Part shown: piece by piece, positions 56,318 through 64,000 of the stretch
How positions within the stretch are numbered: the stretch's first letter is position 1
Layout: each line of letters opens with the position of its first letter
From: Clostridium ihumii AP5
GTDB taxonomy: Bacteria > Bacillota > Clostridia > Clostridiales > Clostridiaceae
NCBI RefSeq assembly: GCF_000612845.1
Contig: NZ_CCAT010000084.1
Location: forward strand, 47,132-111,131
Length of the DNA stretch: 64,000 nt
Direction: 5' to 3'
The notes under the pieces: generated by a model
What the model was told of the DNA's origin: nothing
Databases searched by the model: none
The model's input: the letters and a program-made list of their open reading frames with translations, nothing else
Made by a program: the position numbers and the translations under genes

Positions 56318-56323
56318 TTATTT
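56291..56323 (-). terminator. Terminator after the membrane-anchored unknown gene
   Basis: A 14-bp stem AAATAAAAGCGAAA / TTTCGCTTTTATTT (56291-56304, 56310-56323) overlaps the stop of the - strand gene. Confidence 0.8.
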
Positions 56324-57022
56324 ATAACATTCTCTTTCATAAATGAAATGAGCTCTATTTTTTTTGAAAAAGGTTTCTTTAACTTTGAACATTTCAAAAT
56401 TAGTCCATAATTCTTCTGTGAAATATTCTGGTTTTAAAGTTACTTCGTTTAAATTATCATTAGATTGATCATTTGAAATATAATTAAAAAGATGATTCCA
56501 AGATATAACTTCAAATTTAAAAGGTGAATGTATAGGTTTATCTATAGAAATTGTACTATGCTTAACACTAAAGTCCTTAGGATTATAATTTTTACAAGTC
56601 TCATATGTTAAAGTTTTAGGTGATTTATTTTTATCTAAAATAATTTCAATGACCTCAATATCACCTTTGCCAAACATTAAACTTTGAATTTTCAAGCCGT
56701 TAGTATATAAACATTTGTTTAAAAAAGGCATAAAACCTTTAGTCTTATTTATTTCTCTATCCCATAAAATATGATAAGCAATATGATAATTTTCATATTC
56801 ATCTAAAGCAGCTCTATAATATAGTTTTTTAGGAATTTCAAATTCATTAGTTGTATATATAATAGGTGCAAATTTTATAGCTAAATCATCATCACGTATA
56901 ATTGTGTAATCTCCAATATCTGTGGAATTAGTTTTAGTTGGAATAAAAATTAACAATAAGAAAATAATCACTATTCCAATTAAAATAATTAGAAAAAAGT
57001 TTTTTTTCTTTATTTTTATCAT
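56318..57022 (-). CDS. Membrane-anchored protein of unknown function
   Basis: This 234-residue protein has a Lys-rich start, one membrane helix (FFLIILIGIVIIFLLLIFI) and an external domain (FAPIIYTTNEFEIPKKLYYR; YHIAYHILWDREINKTKGFM). It ends in HFIYERECYK. No known family was recognised. The AAGGAG RBS abuts the ATG at 57022 with no spacing, so the true start is uncertain. It is monocistronic. Confidence 0.6.
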   Translation of the reverse strand: MIKIKKKNFFLIILIGIVIIFLLLIFIPTKTNSTDIGDYTIIRDDDLAIKFAPIIYTTNEFEIPKKLYYRAALDEYENYHIAYHILWDREINKTKGFMPFLNKCLYTNGLKIQSLMFGKGDIEVIEIILDKNKSPKTLTYETCKNYNPKDFSVKHSTISIDKPIHSPFKFEVISWNHLFNYISNDQSNDNLNEVTLKPEYFTEELWTNFEMFKVKETFFKKNRAHFIYERECYK

Positions 57023-57256
57023 CTCCTTAAAGTATATTACATTTTTTAATATGTAAGTAAAGTTAAATATAATGAATAAGATTAATATATAGTTTTAGAA
57101 ATAATTGTAAGGCTTAATTATAGATACATTATATATAATATTACAATATATATTATCTATAAATTTAAAAATTAATTAATATGTAATACATATAGAGTTT
57201 ATATATAGTATAATGTAAATACAATAAGCTAAAGTTTATTTTAGAGGTGACATAGG

Positions 57257-57673
57257 ATGAGAAATTTAGATATTAATATTATAGAGAAAAATGATAAATC
57301 ATTACATTTTGAATTTATAAATGGAGATGAAAAGGAAGAGGCTGCATTAACATCTATAGAAGGACTTGCTCATTTTGGATTAGGAAGAAGAGAAAGTGAT
57401 GAAATTGTAGTTGAAGGTGCTGGAGAAAATATGTTCCCAGTTATAATAAAAAAAGATGGTCCAGTAAAAGGATATAAATATGGAATGGTTGTTGGAATAT
57501 ATTTCTATAAAAATGGAGAAAATAGAAATAAAACTTCAGAACTTAAGCATAAAGATATGATTTTTAGTGATATGTTAGATATTGATAATATAAAAATATA
57601 TTATAATATATTTAATTACAAATTGAATGTTTTAATATATAAAGATAATGAGATTATATATTCATCTATATAA
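57257..57673 (+). CDS. Hypothetical protein, 138 residues
   Basis: It starts at ATG 57257 after AGAGGTGA. It is a soluble, probably cytoplasmic protein with no signal peptide, no Cys and mixed alpha/beta character (AHFGLGRRESDEIVVEGAGE; KGYKYGMVVGIYFYKNGENR). I do not recognise the family. A terminator follows at 57707-57741. Confidence 0.6.
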   Translation: MRNLDINIIEKNDKSLHFEFINGDEKEEAALTSIEGLAHFGLGRRESDEIVVEGAGENMFPVIIKKDGPVKGYKYGMVVGIYFYKNGENRNKTSELKHKDMIFSDMLDIDNIKIYYNIFNYKLNVLIYKDNEIIYSSI

Positions 57674-57706
57674 AATAATAAGTGTGTTAGACTTATATTA
57701 CATCAA

Positions 57707-57741
57707 AGAACTTACTTGATAGAACTATTAGGAAGTTCTTT
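57707..57741 (+). terminator. Terminator after the 138-residue gene
   Basis: An AAGAACTT/AAGTTCTT stem with a long loop is followed by TTTTTTT. Confidence 0.7.
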
Positions 57742-57886
57742 TTTTATATATACAAATATTACATTAAAATAAAAAATTAAGATTAAATTAAGATTTAATA
57801 AAGGAAAATTAAAGAAGTCGTGTGTACAATATAGAATGTATTGAGAAATAAAACTATATATAAATAGTTTAGTGGGAGCAAGGATT

Positions 57887-58285
57887 ATGAAGAAAAAGAT
57901 AATAATGATAGTAAATATAATGACTATAATGCTTATAATGTCAACAATGGGAATAAGAGTTAGTGCAGATAATTTATACTCTAAAATCAAGAAAGTTAGT
58001 GACAATGAAGTTCTGATTATAAAATCAAATAATTCTATAAATCAAATTGACGATGAGTATTTAAAGGGAAAAATAATGGAGTTGGAAGTTAAAGTAAAGA
58101 GTATAGATAATAAAAAACATATAATTAAAGCTAAAAATGGAGATAAGGATATAATTTTAGGATTTCCAAAAGAAGAAAAGTTAACTGATATAAGAAAAGG
58201 AGAAACAATTAAAGTAAGGGGTATAGGTATAACAAATGGGAATAAAGAGAGAAACATTTCTTTAATTGCAAAGAGAGTTGATTAA
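57887..58285 (+). CDS. Small secreted protein, possible OB-fold
   Basis: ATG 57887, after GGGAGCAAGG, gives about 132 residues; GTG 57872 lies in the RBS. A signal peptide (~1-28, cleavage near VSAD) is followed by a compact beta-rich domain: YLKGKIMELEVKVKSIDNKK and DIRKGETIKVRGIGITNGNK. The pattern looks like an OB-fold (strand-rich, KV.GIG). Function is unknown. It is probably released or periplasm-like on the cell surface. Confidence 0.62.
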   Translation: MKKKIIMIVNIMTIMLIMSTMGIRVSADNLYSKIKKVSDNEVLIIKSNNSINQIDDEYLKGKIMELEVKVKSIDNKKHIIKAKNGDKDIILGFPKEEKLTDIRKGETIKVRGIGITNGNKERNISLIAKRVD

Positions 58286-58366
58286 ATACTATTAGATGAT
58301 GTAAATAAATTAGATTAAAATTGCTCATACTAAGTTTAAATTTAAATTTAGAAAAGAGGAATTTCA

Positions 58367-58903
58367 ATGGATTTAGTTATATTTACTTTATTTAACTTTA
58401 TAATTTATTCTTTTATTGGTTGGATTGTAGAAAATATATATTCAGTTGCTACAAAAGGAGAGTTTCAAAAAGATGGTTTTCTATTTGGACCATTTAAACC
58501 TATGTATGGCATAGCAGGAGCTATAATAATTCTATTAAATACAGCATTTAATTTGAATTTAATAGAAAAAATTATAATTGGATTTATAATTCCTACAATT
58601 ACAGAATATTGTACAGGTTATATATTAAAAGCAGTTTTCTCAAAAAGTTATTGGGACTATTCAAACTTGAAATATCAAATCAATGGATTAATAAGTTTAC
58701 AGTTTTCATTTTATTGGATTTTATTAACTTTTGTAGCTATATATATAGTTCAGCCAGTAATTAATATAATTTATCAAATAGAGCCAGCTTTATGGTCAAT
58801 ATTAACACCGTTCTTTATAGGAATAATGACATTAGATATGATATATACCATAATTACAATGAATAAAAAATCATCACTTTTAAAAAATGCCAATCAAGAT
58901 TAA
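58367..58903 (+). CDS. Putative ABC-transporter type IV (PF06541) membrane protein
   Basis: This 178-residue protein has four or five membrane spans. The conserved opening is FNFIIYSFIGWIVENIYSVA, followed by GFLFGPFKPMYGIAGAIIIL and TEYCTGYILKAVFSKSYWDY. These are typical of the PF06541 family (CmpB-like). The family name suggests transport but no activity is established. ATG 58367 follows AGAGGA. A terminator follows. Confidence 0.8.
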   Translation: MDLVIFTLFNFIIYSFIGWIVENIYSVATKGEFQKDGFLFGPFKPMYGIAGAIIILLNTAFNLNLIEKIIIGFIIPTITEYCTGYILKAVFSKSYWDYSNLKYQINGLISLQFSFYWILLTFVAIYIVQPVINIIYQIEPALWSILTPFFIGIMTLDMIYTIITMNKKSSLLKNANQD

Positions 58904-58924
58904 ATTTAATAATGTATATTTTTT

Positions 58925-58951
58925 AAAGCTACAGTATTTTGCTGTAGCTTT
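58925..58951 (+). terminator. Terminator after the PF06541 gene
   Basis: A 10-bp stem AAAGCTACAG / CTGTAGCTTT (58925-58934, 58942-58951) is followed by a TATATATTTATT tail. Confidence 0.82.
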
Positions 58952-59055
58952 ATATATTTATTGAAAGAAAGTTGTAATTGAAAAGTATTCTATATATAAT
59001 AACAAATGTAAATAATTTTAAATAATTACATAAATATAAAAAGGAGGAGATGGGT

Positions 59056-59976
59056 TTGAAGATTAACTCTATAATGAATCAGGTTATTTCTATATTTTTA
59101 ATAATAATAATAGGATTTTATGGAAGTAAAAGAAAAATTATAACTAAAGAATTAAATAAGGGGTTAACAGAAATACTAACTAAGATAACGCTACCACTTA
59201 TGATTATTGCATCATTTAATATAACTTATAATAGTGGTATAAAAAGCAATATAAGAAAAACATTATTTTATAGTGCAATAATAATTGTTCTTTCCATAGT
59301 TGTAACTCACTTATTATTGTTAATAGTGAAAGATAAAAACAAAAGAAAGATATTAGAATTTGGTAATGTTTTTTCTAATTGTGGTTTTATGGGATTTCCT
59401 ATAATAGAAAGTATATATGGTAGTGAAGGGATAATATATGCATCAATATTCAATATGTTTTTTAGTATATTTATGTGGAGTTATGGTGTAATGCTATTTA
59501 GTGATAAAATCTCTATAAAGGAAATAAAAAAAGTTCTTTTAAATCCAGGTGTTATAGGTGTGTACATAGGGGCTTTGATAATGTTATTAAATATAAAAAT
59601 GCCAGAAGTAATATTTAGCAGTATAAAATCAGTTGGATCTATAACAACACCATTATCAATGTTAATAATAGGATCTATACTTGCTGATATTAATTTAGGA
59701 GGATATTTAAAAGATATAACAATTTATTATGGTTCTTTTATAAAACTTATAATAATTCCTATGATAACTTTATTGTTTTTTATATTTATAAAAGAAGATA
59801 CTGTAGTTTCAAAAACTTTAGTTATACTTCAGGCAATGCCAGCAGCAGCAATGACATCGATTTTAGCAGAAAGCTTTAATAAAGAAGCTGAATATGCAGC
59901 AGTTTTTGTATTTATGACTACATTTTTGTCAGTATTTACATTTTCATGTGTATTAAAAATTGTATTAAAAATTTAA
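59056..59976 (+). CDS. AEC-family (auxin efflux carrier type) transporter
   Basis: This protein of about 306 residues has ten predicted spans in two five-helix repeats. It shows the AEC pattern: an N-terminal helix with GFYGSKRKIITKELNKGLTE, LEFGNVFSNCGFMGFPIIES and, near the end, LQAMPAAAMTSILAESFN. TTG 59056 is preferred because AGGAGG ends eight bases before; ATG 59050 is only two bases away. AEC carriers export or exchange organic acids such as malate or malonate. The substrate here is unknown. Confidence 0.82.
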   Translation: MKINSIMNQVISIFLIIIIGFYGSKRKIITKELNKGLTEILTKITLPLMIIASFNITYNSGIKSNIRKTLFYSAIIIVLSIVVTHLLLLIVKDKNKRKILEFGNVFSNCGFMGFPIIESIYGSEGIIYASIFNMFFSIFMWSYGVMLFSDKISIKEIKKVLLNPGVIGVYIGALIMLLNIKMPEVIFSSIKSVGSITTPLSMLIIGSILADINLGGYLKDITIYYGSFIKLIIIPMITLLFFIFIKEDTVVSKTLVILQAMPAAAMTSILAESFNKEAEYAAVFVFMTTFLSVFTFSCVLKIVLKI

Positions 59977-60138
59977 ATATATAAATAGTATTAAAGATAA
60001 AGATAGTGATTAGTGTAGTCTATATTGTATTTTTAAGTGTAGAAGTAGAATTAGAGCTATGTTCAATATATTGTAAAAATAAGTATAATATGTTACTATT
60101 TAAATGAAAATTCAGAAAATAAATTCTTTTGTATAAAT

Positions 60139-60150
60139 TCAAGCGCTTGA
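60139..60150. promoter_or_regulatory. 12-bp palindrome, cre/LacI-like site
   Basis: TCAAGCGCTTGA is a perfect palindrome about 80 bases before the kinase start. Its AAGCGCTT centre fits a LacI/CcpA-family operator core (AANCGNTT). It is a single site in an AT-rich leader. Confidence 0.45.
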
Positions 60151-60231
60151 TGAAGCTTATGAAAGAAAAATTACAAAATATTACTTACTGCATTTTATAC
60201 AAGTGGTAATAAGTAATTAGGGGGAACACTT

Positions 60232-62088
60232 ATGAAATCACTATCTAATTCTTTTAAAAATAATTTGAATGATATAGAAGAAAAACAAATAAATAAACCT
60301 AAATATAATTATCTTTATTTTAAATCATATAAAGAAAAGAAAAAAGTTGTAAAAACTATTGATGAAAATTTAGTGTTGAAAAATAGAAAATTTAAATTAC
60401 AAAATAATTATTATATAAAAGAAGAGTTAAATAATTTATTAGATATGGCTAGCAGAGAAACAGTATCGATTAAGTTATTAAGAAATATTGGAGAATGTTT
60501 ATTTAATTTTTTAAATGCAGATTTAATGAATATATTTATATATGATGCTGAAAATTGTTCATTAATAAAAAATGATATGTTGGAATTTGGAAAAAACTTT
60601 TGTGAAAATCATAAAGATTTTGAAATAACTAAAAATGAAGAGTATAAGATAATTCATACTGAATATTATGAGGGAATTAAAGAAATAGGAGCTTTTCAAT
60701 TTGACGATAAAGAAGTATTTATAAAGAATAATATAAAGTATTTAGGTTGTTATAAAATAATGAATAATGATAACTTAATTGGATTATTGATAATAGGATA
60801 TGAAAAAATAAATGATTCTATAAATGAAAAAAATATGTTTATTGGTGAATTCTGCAAAAAAATTGGTCCAATAATGAGTAGATGCAAGCTTATAGAAGTG
60901 TTGAAATGTGAATTGAGAAAAAGAATTGAACTGCAAAAAGAAATGGAGATATTTTTAAGCAGTTCGAAGCGAATGATATGTATAATTGATAAAAAGGGGT
61001 ATTTTCAAAAAGTAGGGCCACAATGTGTAAATTTGTTGGGCTGGAGTGAAAAAGAATTTTTATCAATGAATTATAGGGAATTAATTATAGATAAAGAATT
61101 TTTAAAGGGTTTCAAGGTAGCCGAAAATAGGCCATTTATAAATAAGTATAAAACTAAGAATGGAGAATATAAATGGTTAGAGATCAATTATAAGTGCATA
61201 GAAAGAAATGCATTTATGGTTATAGCTGAAGATGTTACGGAAGAAATAAATTTGGAAAGTAAAAATGAGACGTTAGAGAATAAAGTTAGCTTGGAAAATG
61301 CAAAGAATAAATTGTTTACAAATATATCCCATGATTTCAAAACTCCAATAAATATAATTTTAGCTACAACACAATTAATTTTAAAAAAAATAGATGAAGA
61401 AAAACTTGAATTGAATGAAAATATAAATTTAAAGAAATATATGAATTCTATTAGACAAAATTCATGTAGATTGTTGAAACTTGTTAACAATATAATGGAT
61501 ATGACCAAAATTGACGCAGGATATTTTGAATTACAACTTGCAAATTATGATATAGTAAACTTAGTAGAAGATACTACAATGTCAGTAGTTGAGTATGCTA
61601 AATATAAAGGTGTAGATATAATTTTTGACACTAATGTAGAAGAAAAATTAATTTCATGTGATGCAGAAAAAATTGAAAGAATAATATTAAACTTATTGTC
61701 AAATGCATTAAAACATACACCACCTAATGGAGAGGTTTACGTTTTATTGTTGGAAGATGGAGAATTTATAAAAATAACAGTGAAAGATAGTGGAAGTGGT
61801 ATTGAAGAAGAGAATGTGGATAAAATTTTTGATAGGTATAGGCAAGTAGATGCATTACTAACTCAAAGGGCTGGTGGAACAGGAATAGGTCTTTCATTAG
61901 TAAAGTCGCTAGTTGAACTTCATGATGGAGACATAAGTGTAAAAAGTGAAAGTGGAAAGGGTGCAGAATTTGTAGTTAAATTGCCTAACAAAACAATAGA
62001 TGAGTGTAGTGCTTTTTTAAAAGAAGAGTACAATATAAATTCAAATAAAGAAAAGAGAGAAATAGAATTTTCAGATGTATATTTTTAA
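60232..62088 (+). CDS. Soluble hybrid-free sensor histidine kinase with GAF-like and PAS domains
   Basis: The 618-residue protein has no membrane segment. The N-terminal ~70 residues are basic. A GAF-like region (~70-220) is followed by a PAS domain (~235-340: RMICIIDKKGYFQKVGPQCV; GEYKWLEINYKCI). HisKA has the phospho-acceptor His367 in NISHDFKTPINIILATTQL. HATPase_c has LNLLSNALKHTPPNGEVYVL and TGIGLSLVKSLVELHDGDIS. No response regulator is adjacent, so it is an orphan kinase. Orphan soluble kinases of this type in clostridia often feed Spo0A; here that is only a possibility. ATG 60232 follows GGGGG. Confidence 0.86.
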   Translation: MKSLSNSFKNNLNDIEEKQINKPKYNYLYFKSYKEKKKVVKTIDENLVLKNRKFKLQNNYYIKEELNNLLDMASRETVSIKLLRNIGECLFNFLNADLMNIFIYDAENCSLIKNDMLEFGKNFCENHKDFEITKNEEYKIIHTEYYEGIKEIGAFQFDDKEVFIKNNIKYLGCYKIMNNDNLIGLLIIGYEKINDSINEKNMFIGEFCKKIGPIMSRCKLIEVLKCELRKRIELQKEMEIFLSSSKRMICIIDKKGYFQKVGPQCVNLLGWSEKEFLSMNYRELIIDKEFLKGFKVAENRPFINKYKTKNGEYKWLEINYKCIERNAFMVIAEDVTEEINLESKNETLENKVSLENAKNKLFTNISHDFKTPINIILATTQLILKKIDEEKLELNENINLKKYMNSIRQNSCRLLKLVNNIMDMTKIDAGYFELQLANYDIVNLVEDTTMSVVEYAKYKGVDIIFDTNVEEKLISCDAEKIERIILNLLSNALKHTPPNGEVYVLLLEDGEFIKITVKDSGSGIEEENVDKIFDRYRQVDALLTQRAGGTGIGLSLVKSLVELHDGDISVKSESGKGAEFVVKLPNKTIDECSAFLKEEYNINSNKEKREIEFSDVYF

Positions 62089-62117
62089 ATTTTAAATATT
62101 AGTTAAGGAGATATGTT

Positions 62118-63626
62118 ATGGAGAAAGTATGTGAAAGTAATATTAAAAAATTAAAAGAATTAGTTAGAAATATGAATTATTTAAGACAGTCACTTGGAAT
62201 TGTGCATTGGGACATGTGTGTAAACATGCCTAAAGCAGCAGGAGAATCAAGAGGAAATGTAATAGGTTATCTATCTTCAGAATATTATAAAATGATAACA
62301 AGTGTGGAAATAAAAAAACTAATAGATGAACTAGAAAATGAAAAAGGATTATCAGAGTTTGAAGTAGCTATGATAAGTGATATTAAAGATGCATACAATG
62401 AAACTAAAAAAATACCAGAAGATATATATGCTAAGTTTTCAGTAGATTCTGCCAAATCAAGCATGGCTTGGGAGGAAGCAAAAAACAAATCAGATTTTTC
62501 TATATTTGAGCCACATTTAGAAAAAATGGTTAATTATAAAAGACAATTTGCAAATTTTTATGGATATGAAAAACATCCATATGATGCATTGTTAAACCAA
62601 TATGAAAAGGGAATGACTGTAGAAATTATAGATAAAGTTTTTGGTAATTTAAGAAATTCTATAGTTGATATATTAAATAGAATAAAATCATCTAATGTTA
62701 AAATTGATGAAAATATACTAAAAGGTAATTATAGTACTGAAGAACAAATAAAATTTAATGAATATCTTTTGGACTTAATAGGATATGATTATAAAAATAG
62801 AGGTAATATATCAACATCAGAACATCCATTTACTACTGAATTTAGTAATAAAGATGTTAGAATAACTAATCATTATGATGAAAGCAATTTTTCAAATGCT
62901 ATGTATAGTGCTATACATGAAGGTGGACATGCCATTTATGGACAACAAATATGTGATGAATTAGAAGAATATGGATTACAAGATGGTGCATCAATGGGAA
63001 TTCATGAATCACAATCAAGATTTTATGAAAATATAATAGGTAGAAGTAAGGCATTTTTAAGTTTTATATATGATGAGCTTAAGAAACACTTTAAAAAATT
63101 TGAAGATATTGATTTCGCAGAGTTTTATAAATTAATGAATATAGCTAAGCCATCACTGATAAGAACAGAAGCAGATGAATTAACTTATAGTTTACATGTA
63201 ATCATAAGATATGAAATAGAGAAAGATTTAATTGCAGGAAAGATAGAAGTTAAAGATTTACCTAAGATATGGAATGACAAATATTATGAATATTTAGGTG
63301 TAAGGCCCCAAAATGATAGTGAAGGAGTCCTTCAAGATGTACATTGGTCAGATGGAGAGTTTGGATATTTTCCAAGCTATGCGTTAGGAAATATATATGG
63401 AGCACAATTTTTAAATGCAATATTAAAAGATATTCCTAATTTATATAAGGAAATAGAAAATGGAAATTTAGATAATTTAAGAACTTGGTTAAGAGATAAT
63501 ATTCACAAATATGGTAAACTATACAAGCCGGAAGAATTATTAATAAAGGTAACAGGCGAAAAATTGAACTCAAAATATTTCATAGAATATTTAAATAAGA
63601 AATTTAGTGAAATTTACAATTTATAA
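62118..63626 (+). CDS. M32-family metallocarboxypeptidase (Taq type)
   Basis: This 502-residue protein has normal M32 length. The zinc motif HEGGH (His267, Glu268, His271) lies in MYSAIHEGGHAIYG, and the next ligand is in GIHESQSRFYENIIGRS. TEADELTYSLHVIIRYEIEK and VLQDVHWSDGEFGYFPSYAL are also family-typical. It removes C-terminal residues from peptides in the cytoplasm. There is no signal peptide. ATG 62118 follows AAGGAG, 29 bases after the kinase gene. Confidence 0.94.
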   Translation: MEKVCESNIKKLKELVRNMNYLRQSLGIVHWDMCVNMPKAAGESRGNVIGYLSSEYYKMITSVEIKKLIDELENEKGLSEFEVAMISDIKDAYNETKKIPEDIYAKFSVDSAKSSMAWEEAKNKSDFSIFEPHLEKMVNYKRQFANFYGYEKHPYDALLNQYEKGMTVEIIDKVFGNLRNSIVDILNRIKSSNVKIDENILKGNYSTEEQIKFNEYLLDLIGYDYKNRGNISTSEHPFTTEFSNKDVRITNHYDESNFSNAMYSAIHEGGHAIYGQQICDELEEYGLQDGASMGIHESQSRFYENIIGRSKAFLSFIYDELKKHFKKFEDIDFAEFYKLMNIAKPSLIRTEADELTYSLHVIIRYEIEKDLIAGKIEVKDLPKIWNDKYYEYLGVRPQNDSEGVLQDVHWSDGEFGYFPSYALGNIYGAQFLNAILKDIPNLYKEIENGNLDNLRTWLRDNIHKYGKLYKPEELLIKVTGEKLNSKYFIEYLNKKFSEIYNL

Positions 63627-63629
63627 AAT

Positions 63630-63669
63630 ACAAAACACTCACCTAGTTAAACTAAGGTGAGTGTTTTGT
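63630..63669. terminator. Bidirectional terminator
   Basis: A 15-bp stem ACAAAACACTCACCT / AGGTGAGTGTTTTGT (63630-63644, 63655-63669) lies between the convergent carboxypeptidase and rubrerythrin genes. Confidence 0.88.
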
Positions 63670-63691
63670 TATATTAATAATAAATGTTTAA

Positions 63692-64000
63692 TTATTTTTG
63701 GAAGTATCTTTGTAATAATCCGTTAAAGGCACAACCATGTCTTGCTTCATCTTTACACATTTCATGAACAGTGTCATGAATAGCATCTAAGTTTAATTTT
63801 TTAGCAAGAGTAGCTAAATCTTTTTTACCTTGACAAGCTCCGTGTTCAGCATCAACTCTAGCTTGTAAATTAGCTTTTGTATCAGATACAACAACTTCAC
63901 CTAAAATTTCAGCAAATTTAGCAGCATGTTCAGCTTCTTCCCATGCTATTCTCTTATAAGCTTCAGCAACTTCAGGGAAACCTTCTCTATCAGCTTGACG
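63692..64000 (-). CDS. Rubrerythrin (NADH-peroxidase type), C-terminal part; 5' end beyond window
   Basis: The - strand frame is open from the window end to TAA at 63692, giving 102 residues. It reads [20 protein letters not shown], then [15 protein letters not shown] and [20 protein letters not shown]. The EEAEH and DEARH motifs are di-iron ligands of the ferritin-like domain. No rubredoxin Cys pair is present after this domain. That fits reverse rubrerythrin, where rubredoxin is N-terminal and would lie beyond the window. Such proteins scavenge peroxide and oxygen in anaerobes. Confidence 0.88.
   Translation of the reverse strand, partial: RQADREGFPEVAEAYKRIAWEEAEHAAKFAEILGEVVVSDTKANLQARVDAEHGACQGKKDLATLAKKLNLDAIHDTVHEMCKDEARHGCAFNGLLQRYFQK

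Noticed and set aside
1..64000. Mobile element or prophage carrying the capture island
   Set aside because: No transposase, integrase, flanking direct repeats or tRNA was seen around either cassette; the left edge is outside the window, so this is not fully excluded.

Overview
The window is very AT-rich and densely coded. It has strong AGGAGG-type ribosome binding sites, frequent TTG/GTG starts and Firmicutes regulatory signals: a PyrR attenuator before carAB and a CtsR box before clpB. It also has CWB2 cell-wall-binding proteins, a clostripain-type protease and a reverse-type rubrerythrin. Together these indicate an anaerobic Clostridium (Clostridiaceae); the species cannot be fixed from the sequence. 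No tRNA, rRNA, CRISPR array, IS element or prophage was recognised.

Region 1 (1-23645) is the unusual part: a secreted and surface capture-and-uptake island. It holds two tandem paralogous five-gene cassettes (888-6498 and 11160-16760), each in the same order: a secreted alpha/alpha-barrel protein, a three-repeat CWB2 wall-binding protein, EcfT, a fused double-ATPase EcfA, and an ECF substrate-binding S component. Around them lie further barrel proteins (1-737, 6551-7780, 22416-23645), a DUF4430 lipoprotein, a CWB2-DUF4430 fusion, a clostripain-like C11 protease and a 1167-residue double-barrel-plus-DUF4430 protein. An alpha/alpha barrel with a DUF4430-type beta domain is the architecture of animal transcobalamin and intrinsic factor. 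A T + duplicated ATPase + S set is the layout of the predicted cobalamin ECF transporter CbrTUV. I infer a Gram-positive, transcobalamin-like surface system that captures a corrinoid (or a similar ligand) and passes it to two dedicated ECF importers. The ligand is not proven, and no cobalamin riboswitch was recognised in the window.

Region 2 (23.8-44 kb) is mixed chromosomal content. It contains a CarD-family regulator, four GNAT-type genes in a row, a Cys-rich small protein, and a response regulator / ABC exporter / histidine kinase set resembling peptide-antibiotic immunity systems. It continues with a TPP-dependent decarboxylase-like enzyme, a coiled-coil protein, a DEDDh exonuclease, a HAD phosphatase, a GNAT, a lipoprotein, a double-DTG aspartic protease and an MFS exporter behind a possible leader peptide. 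It ends with a three-gene hydroxypyruvate reductase / glycerate kinase / FAH-family operon.

Region 3 (44-64 kb) is mostly core genes. carAB lies under a PyrR-type attenuator. A lipoprotein, a SprT-like metalloprotein, a frameshifted DUF4177 remnant and a 54-residue ORF follow, then clpB under a CtsR-type operator. Next come a YkuD L,D-transpeptidase, a chemoreceptor, several small unknowns, a PF06541 membrane protein, an AEC carrier, a soluble PAS/GAF histidine kinase, an M32 carboxypeptidase and the 3' part of a rubrerythrin gene that runs off the window end.
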